In this document: piece by piece, positions 59,117-64,000 of the stretch | How positions within the stretch are numbered: position 1 is the first letter of the stretch | How the letters are laid out: every line of letters begins with the position of its first letter | NCBI GenBank assembly: GCA_965198725.1 | Contig: CBDAPX010000001.1 | Coordinates: forward strand, 2,108,001-2,172,000 | Source of the DNA: CBDAPX01 sp965198725 | GTDB lineage: Bacteria; Pseudomonadota; Alphaproteobacteria; Rhodobacterales; Rhodobacteraceae | Length of the DNA: 64,000 bases | Direction: 5' to 3' | Position numbers and translations under genes: made by a program | The notes under the pieces: model-generated | What the model was told of the DNA's origin: nothing | What the model saw: only the letters and a program-made list of their open reading frames with translations | The model's database searches: none

Positions 59117-59686
59117 ATGAGATCGTCTAAATCACGTTCGCGTTCAAAATCGAACCGTAACCGCCCGTCCATTGGAAATGTCGTAAACCGCGTGTTCGAC
59201 AGCTCTGGACCGGAAGGCAAAGTGCGCGGCACGCCGCAGCAAATTATCGACAAATACAATCAATTGGCTCGGGATGCACAATTGGCCAATGATGGCGTCG
59301 CGGCCGAGAATTTCCAACAACATGCCGAACACTATCGTTGCCTGTTGTCCGAGGCGCAGCGTGAAGCCGAGGCGCGCCGCGAAGAGCAAGAGCGCCAGAA
59401 CCGCGAACGTCAGGCCGAACGTGACCGCGAGCGTGCAGAGCGTCAGGAACGCGAAGCAAATGCGCCTGCCGCGGCACAGGCCGACGACCCTAGCCAAGCG
59501 CCACAGCCCGACGTGCTAGAAGTGAATGACGTGGCCGACGGGGGGGACTCAAACCTCGTGGAAACGCCTGAAAGCAAACCTGCCAAAAAGTCGAGCAGTC
59601 GTCGCTCTTCCAGCAAGAAGACGGTCGAGGCCGCGGCACCGGCGGACGCAGCGTCTGGCGACGATGCGCCCGAAGCGGCGGAATAG
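59117..59686 (+). CDS. DUF4167-domain protein
   Basis: The 189-residue protein starts with a basic stretch (RSSKSRSRSKSNRNRPSIGNVVNRVFDSSGPEGKVRG), the DUF4167 core (about 1-80, including AENFQQHAEHYRCLL), then a highly charged EAR/RER-rich helix, and an acidic and Lys/Ser-rich tail. The composition suggests RNA or nucleoprotein binding. It is typical of alphaproteobacteria; function unknown. Confidence 0.9.
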   Translation: MRSSKSRSRSKSNRNRPSIGNVVNRVFDSSGPEGKVRGTPQQIIDKYNQLARDAQLANDGVAAENFQQHAEHYRCLLSEAQREAEARREEQERQNRERQAERDRERAERQEREANAPAAAQADDPSQAPQPDVLEVNDVADGGDSNLVETPESKPAKKSSSRRSSSKKTVEAAAPADAASGDDAPEAAE

Positions 59687-59689
59687 CCC

Positions 59690-60532
59690 TTAATCCCTTT
59701 CGATGTTGCTGGCCAACGCGCAGAACGCTTCGAGCGGGACGCGTTCGGCCCGTTCTGTTGGGGCGATCCCGACGGCCCGTAACCTGTCTTCGATATCCGG
59801 TGCCACGCCTTTGAGCGAGGCGCGCAGCATTTTACGCCGTTGATTGAAGGCGGCGGCGACCACGCGTGACAGGATATCCGCATTCGCAGGATAGCGCGGT
59901 TCCGGCAGGGCGGTTAGGTGGACAACGGCGCTGGACACTTTGGGTGGCGGCGTAAACGCTTCTGGCGGCAAGTTCATGACAATCCGTGCATCCGCGCGCC
60001 ACTGCGCCAGAATGGCCAAACGGCCATAGGCCTTGCTGCCGGGCCGTGCGACGATCCGCTCTGCCACTTCTCTTTGAAACATCAGTGTCAGGCTGGACCA
60101 GAACGGCGGCCATGTTTGTGGCGTCAGCCACCGGACCAATAACTCGGTGCCAATGTTGTAAGGGAGGTTTGCGGCAATCTTGATGGGGCCATCCAGTTGA
60201 GACAGCGGATCGATTTCCAGTGCGTCCCCATTGATGATGGACAAACGGCCCGGGTACGCGTCGGCAATCTGCCCTAAGACAGGAATGTATCGGGCGTCTT
60301 CTTCGACGGCCAAAACCCGGCGCGCGCCTTCTGCCAAAAGCCCGCGGGTCAAGCCGCCGGGTCCCGGACCGATTTCCAGCACATCGCAGTTTTCAAGATC
60401 GCCGACCTGCCGCGCGATTTTGGCCGTCAGGTTCAAATCCAGCAGAAAGTTCTGACCCAAAGCCTTGCGCGCGGACAACTGATGCTGCTGGATCACTTCG
60501 CGTAGCGGGGGCAGGGTGTCGATTGCACTCAT
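59690..60532 (-). CDS. rsmA: 16S rRNA (adenine1518/1519-N6) dimethyltransferase
   Basis: The 280-residue KsgA homologue has the SAM motif LEIGPGPGGLTRGLL (52-66) and the catalytic NLPYNIG (122-128). It dimethylates two adjacent adenines in 16S helix 45. It is the last gene of the lptD-surA-pdxA-rsmA block and overlaps pdxA by ATGA. Confidence 0.97.
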   Translation of the reverse strand: MSAIDTLPPLREVIQQHQLSARKALGQNFLLDLNLTAKIARQVGDLENCDVLEIGPGPGGLTRGLLAEGARRVLAVEEDARYIPVLGQIADAYPGRLSIINGDALEIDPLSQLDGPIKIAANLPYNIGTELLVRWLTPQTWPPFWSSLTLMFQREVAERIVARPGSKAYGRLAILAQWRADARIVMNLPPEAFTPPPKVSSAVVHLTALPEPRYPANADILSRVVAAAFNQRRKMLRASLKGVAPDIEDRLRAVGIAPTERAERVPLEAFCALASNIERD

Positions 60533-61494
60533 GACGCAGATGCCATGTGATGCGCCAGCTTCAGCGCTTCGATCATGCTGGTCGGGTTGGCTTTATCCTG
60601 TCCCGCGATATCCAGCGCGGTTCCGTGGTCTGGCGAGGTGCGAATGATCGGAAGGCCCAAGGTCACATTGACCCCCTTGTCGAAATCCAGTGTCTTGATC
60701 GGGATCAAGGCCTGATCATGGTACATGGCCACGGCCACATCATAGTGGCTGCGTGCCTCTGCATGAAACAACGTATCGGCAGAGTGGGGGCCACTAATAT
60801 CCATCCCTTGTGACCGCAATTCCGCGATCAGGTCTGCAATCCAGTCAATCTCTTCGCGTCCCATCGCTCCGCCTTCGCCCGCGTGCGGGTTCAACCCGGC
60901 CACCGCGACCCTTGGGGCCGGGATGCCAAACTGATTTTGCAGCGCCTTGTGTGTGATCATCAGCGTTTCGCGCAAGCCGTCAGCGTTTAAGGCCTGTGGC
61001 ACGTCGGCCAACGCAATATGGATTGTAGCCGGAACCACGCGCAGCGATGGTCCGGCCAGCATCATGACCACGTCTTGAACACCAGTCAGCGCCGCGAGAA
61101 ATTCGGTGTGACCGGGATAGGAAAACCCGGCACCGTCGATCAGTGCTTTTTTGCGGATTGGCGCGGTGCACAGGCCAGTTGCGGCCCCTTGCTGAACCAG
61201 TTCCACCCCACGGCGGATCACGTCAATAACGCCTTGCGCATTCGCGGCGTTTGGCTGTCCCGGCTTGTTTGGGGCCGCAAAGCTGTGCGGCAGCACCGGT
61301 AAGGCGGTTTTGCAAACATCGGCTGTTTCGGCTGGATCTGCGATCACCTCAAAACATGTGCCCGGGGGCATGTGACCCGGATCGCCAATCAGAAAGAAGG
61401 GTACATCCTCTTTCAGGGCTTGCCAGGCTTTGGCCGAGATTTCAGCACCGATCCCCGCAGGCTCTCCGCAACTGACCGCGATGGGCTTTGTCAT
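60529..61494 (-). CDS. pdxA: 4-hydroxythreonine-4-phosphate dehydrogenase
   Basis: The 321-residue protein begins with the PdxA GEPAGIGAEISAKAW and ends AMYHDQALIPIKTLDFDKGVNVTLGLPIIRTSPDHGTALDIAGQ, the family signature with the zinc-binding histidines. It acts in pyridoxal phosphate synthesis. It overlaps both neighbours. Confidence 0.96.
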   Translation of the reverse strand: MTKPIAVSCGEPAGIGAEISAKAWQALKEDVPFFLIGDPGHMPPGTCFEVIADPAETADVCKTALPVLPHSFAAPNKPGQPNAANAQGVIDVIRRGVELVQQGAATGLCTAPIRKKALIDGAGFSYPGHTEFLAALTGVQDVVMMLAGPSLRVVPATIHIALADVPQALNADGLRETLMITHKALQNQFGIPAPRVAVAGLNPHAGEGGAMGREEIDWIADLIAELRSQGMDISGPHSADTLFHAEARSHYDVAVAMYHDQALIPIKTLDFDKGVNVTLGLPIIRTSPDHGTALDIAGQDKANPTSMIEALKLAHHMASAS

Positions 61495-62732
61495 TGCTCA
61501 ACGATAATAGCGTTGGCTTGCAGTTGCTGCAGATAGCTCTCGGCAAGTTCGGACAAGCGGCGCTGAGTCAGGGCGTTGGCAACATCCGCACGGGTCGCGT
61601 TTTCATTAGACAGCGTTTGCGTACGGCCACAGAGCATCAGAAAAACCAGAGTCTGTCCGTTGTTTCGCGTCAGAGTCGTCGACACCTCGTTGGCATCCAG
61701 CTTGGCCAGTTCAACTGCGAAATCCCGCGCAATTTCCGAAGGCGGCAGGCTTTCCCGGTCCAGAACGCTCACGGGTTGGCCCTTGGCGATCCCGTAAAGA
61801 TCGTCGCAGGTGTCAATGCGATTGCGAATGCTGTTGGCGGTCGACAAGGCCTCTGATGTGCGTCCGCCGGGGATGTAATACGCCGCATAATCGATCGCGG
61901 CGTATTGTGGAGCGGGCACGGGAGCTTCGGCAATGTCGCGCAATTGGAACAATGCAATCGCACCATCCAGCCCAATCGGATCGGTGATTTCACCCGGCGA
62001 CAGACCCAGAACAATCGACTGCAATTGCGGCGGCAGCTGCGTGATCGAAATCCAGTCCAGCCTGCCTCCGTTTTCACGTGAAGGGGCTGCAGAGAACGCC
62101 TGAGCTTCGGCCGAAAACGCGTCAAAACTTGTTAGACCCGCGATCCGCTGCGCCTCGGCAGTGGCCGCTTGCAGGGTTTCCGGCGTGATCGGAATGATGA
62201 TCTCGGACAACAAGACCCGCAGCCCGCCAGACGCTCCGCCACGGCCAATAGCTTGGTCAATTTCGTCTTCGCTTGGCCGAGCTTGTCCCAAGAAACGGCC
62301 GCGCACGAACTCTCGCCAAGCGAGGCCGATTTCTGTGAAGTCGCGGAAGGTCTGCACCGAAACACCGTTTTGTTCCAATGCTTCAATGAACTCTTGGCGC
62401 GACAGGTTCGCCCGACCGGCAAACTCTTCCATCCCAGCAGCGACTTCATCAGGTGTCGGGGCGATCCCGAACTGCGAAACCTCTTGTTTTTTCAGGCGGT
62501 CTTCGATCAGTGTCTGACGCGCCGTTTCTTCCGGATCGCCCGGCGCGTTCAAGAGCGACAGGAATTGAATGCGCTGCTCCAGCTCATACCGTGTGATGAC
62601 ATCGTCGTTGACGCGGATCGCCGGAGAGAACAGGCCCTGAGCAACCGCTGCAGTTCCAAAAAGGACCAGCAAGCTGATAGACACTCCAAAACGACGGAGA
62701 CATGAAAAAAGAAGGTTTAAGGTCAGCTGCAT
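61491..62732 (-). CDS. surA: Periplasmic chaperone SurA (parvulin-type PPIase)
   Basis: The 413-residue product has a signal peptide (about residues 1-32, LLVLFGTAAVAQG), a SurA N-terminal helical domain (IRVNDDVITRYELEQRIQFL) and a parvulin-like domain in the middle (about 165-275, VLLSEIIIPITPETLQAA ... RENGGRLDWI). SurA carries outer-membrane proteins to BAM. It overlaps lptD by 10 bp. Confidence 0.92.
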   Translation of the reverse strand: MQLTLNLLFSCLRRFGVSISLLVLFGTAAVAQGLFSPAIRVNDDVITRYELEQRIQFLSLLNAPGDPEETARQTLIEDRLKKQEVSQFGIAPTPDEVAAGMEEFAGRANLSRQEFIEALEQNGVSVQTFRDFTEIGLAWREFVRGRFLGQARPSEDEIDQAIGRGGASGGLRVLLSEIIIPITPETLQAATAEAQRIAGLTSFDAFSAEAQAFSAAPSRENGGRLDWISITQLPPQLQSIVLGLSPGEITDPIGLDGAIALFQLRDIAEAPVPAPQYAAIDYAAYYIPGGRTSEALSTANSIRNRIDTCDDLYGIAKGQPVSVLDRESLPPSEIARDFAVELAKLDANEVSTTLTRNNGQTLVFLMLCGRTQTLSNENATRADVANALTQRRLSELAESYLQQLQANAIIVEQ

Positions 62733-64000
62733 GATCGACTGTATTTTTCTGTTCCTGCTGTAACGGAGAAACCGCGTAGCGCGATGGTAAAGCCGAAATC
62801 CGTCGAAGGCTCAACACTTGACGACGATGTATATCGGCGACTGAGCGAAAGATCGACCTCAACACATTCATTTCGATACACTAATCCGACACCAGCTTCG
62901 GTGGGGCGCGTATCGGCCAAATCGTATCTTATTTCGGCACTGGCCGTCCAATTCGGGTTCACGTCGTATTCACCGTCCATCCAGAATTCCGACACGGCGT
63001 CAGGCCGATCCAGTGCGTCGTCTTCGCCCAGCCAGGCATAGGTTCCACTGATCCTTGTCCGTTTGGTCATCCAATCGCCACGCAGTTCTGTCTTGGAAAA
63101 CGTGAACTCTTCGTCAAAGAGGGTGCGTCCGGTGAACAACAGTCCCTGGTTCAATTGCAGTTGGCCTGCGATCAAATAGTCAGACGCCGTTCCGGCCAAC
63201 CCCGAGGTTGACGAAAAATCTTCGTCCGCCTCTGTGCGCAGGACTTGGCCAACTGTGGCTGACGCCCGCCAGCCTGCATGGTCGTAATGCGCCCAATTCA
63301 TACCGTAAGCCACGCGCAGACCCTGTTCTATCCGGTCTTCCGATGGAAACCGTGACAAGGACAACAGGTTACCTTCATCAAATTCAACGAACCGGCTTTC
63401 ATCGTTGGGGACGTCTTCACCAGACACTTCGGACCAACCGACTTGTAGGATCGGCTCGATAAATTGCCGGGAGCCGGATGTACGTTTGGTCATCGGAAAC
63501 CTAAAGGTTGCCGCAAAACTTGGCGTGATCCGGGTCGGGTTCTTTTCGAAATTGCTGTCGCCTAAGTCGGAATACAGATCTGCTGCGATGCCGGTTTCGA
63601 TTTCACTGCGCAGCCCATTGGCAAAGACATAGTTGTGCAGATACTTGGCTTCGGCGGTCGCCCGGCCAAGGTCACGCCCCACAACGTCTTCGTCTGAGCT
63701 TCTGCTATGCGAATGCAGGTCCGAGCGCAGGCGCAACTCACCACCAATACCGGTTGGAAAAAGACGGCGCTCGTAAGCGACATCAATAATCGGCGAAGGT
63801 GTCGTTGCGCCGGCTTCATCGTCGCGGAGCGAGTCGTAGTAGATCAGGCTGGCACCAAAAAAGCTGTTGCGCTTGGTGCGCGTCAAAGCGGCTTGGCTGC
63901 GCAGTCGGTCGGTGTCGGATATGCCATAATCGATCAGGTAGGCGTCGTCGCTGACCGCCGCGATGTCGAAGTCAAATTTGAAATCGTTGGCCAGAGCAAA
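62723..64000 (-). CDS. lptD: LPS-assembly protein LptD, C-terminal part (runs off the window)
   Basis: The minus-strand frame stays open to the window end. The part seen is a beta-barrel with alternating strands and aromatic residues and contains KFDFDIAAVSDDAYLIDYGISDTDRL, a segment of the LptD core. It ends with the aromatic strand typical of outer-membrane barrels and a cysteine (SRSCS). LptD places lipopolysaccharide in the outer leaflet. It leads the lptD-surA-pdxA-rsmA operon. Confidence 0.93.
   Translation of the reverse strand, partial: FALANDFKFDFDIAAVSDDAYLIDYGISDTDRLRSQAALTRTKRNSFFGASLIYYDSLRDDEAGATTPSPIIDVAYERRLFPTGIGGELRLRSDLHSHSRSSDEDVVGRDLGRATAEAKYLHNYVFANGLRSEIETGIAADLYSDLGDSNFEKNPTRITPSFAATFRFPMTKRTSGSRQFIEPILQVGWSEVSGEDVPNDESRFVEFDEGNLLSLSRFPSEDRIEQGLRVAYGMNWAHYDHAGWRASATVGQVLRTEADEDFSSTSGLAGTASDYLIAGQLQLNQGLLFTGRTLFDEEFTFSKTELRGDWMTKRTRISGTYAWLGEDDALDRPDAVSEFWMDGEYDVNPNWTASAEIRYDLADTRPTEAGVGLVYRNECVEVDLSLSRRYTSSSSVEPSTDFGFTIALRGFSVTAGTEKYSRSCS

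Overview
The window is a continuous stretch of a Rhodobacterales (Roseobacter-group) alphaproteobacterial chromosome. The evidence is its moderately high GC, its dense operons with ATGA/GTGA stop-start overlaps, and its typical gene blocks: yceD-rpmF-plsX-fabH-ihfA-merR, SPOR-nagZ-scpA-scpB, prfA-prmC, and lptD-surA-pdxA-rsmA. It also carries lineage-typical families (DUF2852, DUF2927 lipoprotein, RSP_2648-type PIN protein, single-cysteine DksA, Hint_2 protein, DUF4167). Most of it is core housekeeping sequence. I see no insertion sequence, prophage, CRISPR array or rRNA operon. There is one tRNA, tRNA-Pro(GGG).

Layout. 1-3.5 kb: end of a TRAP permease gene, then a minus-strand run (VOC protein, bpt, RDD membrane protein, DUF2852 protein, YbaK-type deacylase). 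3.5-9.3 kb: plus-strand glnE, a lipoprotein, an RlmI-type rRNA methyltransferase and a PIN protein. 9.3-15.3 kb: minus-strand M48 protease, MBL hydrolase, and a tight operon GNAT / DUF2927 lipoprotein / 55-residue membrane protein / VWA protein, with its likely partner MoxR ATPase upstream. 15.5-16.8 kb: dksA and xthA converge on a shared terminator. 16.8-19.7 kb: the most unusual region, described below. 19.7-28.3 kb: erpA, dgt, a Hint-domain protein, argS, SPOR protein, nagZ, scpA, scpB. 28.3-33.8 kb: dCTP deaminase, tRNA-Pro, merR, ihfA, fabH, plsX, rpmF, yceD. 33.9-46.5 kb: bamE, olsB, an ABC-F ATPase, an SDR, tyrS, anmK, a desaturase, cupin, eno, an EamA transporter, an AbrB-type membrane protein and a Fur/Mur regulator. 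46.6-56.8 kb: TerB-like protein, a frameshifted EamA gene, selO, a nucleoside hydrolase, a sulfotransferase-like protein, mazG, an M20 amidohydrolase with two tandem ureohydrolases, and a frameshifted DUF1499 gene. 57-64 kb: prfA-prmC, DUF4167, rsmA-pdxA-surA-lptD (lptD runs off the window).

The best candidate for an undescribed system is 17125-19714. A small protein has a ~25-residue leader followed by eight perfectly phased 21-residue repeats, each built round M[FY]SSGSAP. It is followed by an unrecognised ~358-residue protein, now split by two one-base losses, and then by an EamA-type exporter that overlaps it by GTGA. The 348-bp region upstream has two perfect DnaA-box sequences and a 20-bp perfect palindrome in the presumed leader. 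The repeats differ at synonymous sites but keep the peptide, so selection appears to act on the repeated peptide. A multi-core modified peptide or repetitive exported protein is an inference, not a demonstrated function.

Sequence-quality caveat: three genes (17735-18809, 47559-48432, 56276-56768) carry one-base shifts, most of them in or beside homopolymer runs (C4, T4, A8). Assembly error, natural slippage and real decay cannot be separated from sequence alone.
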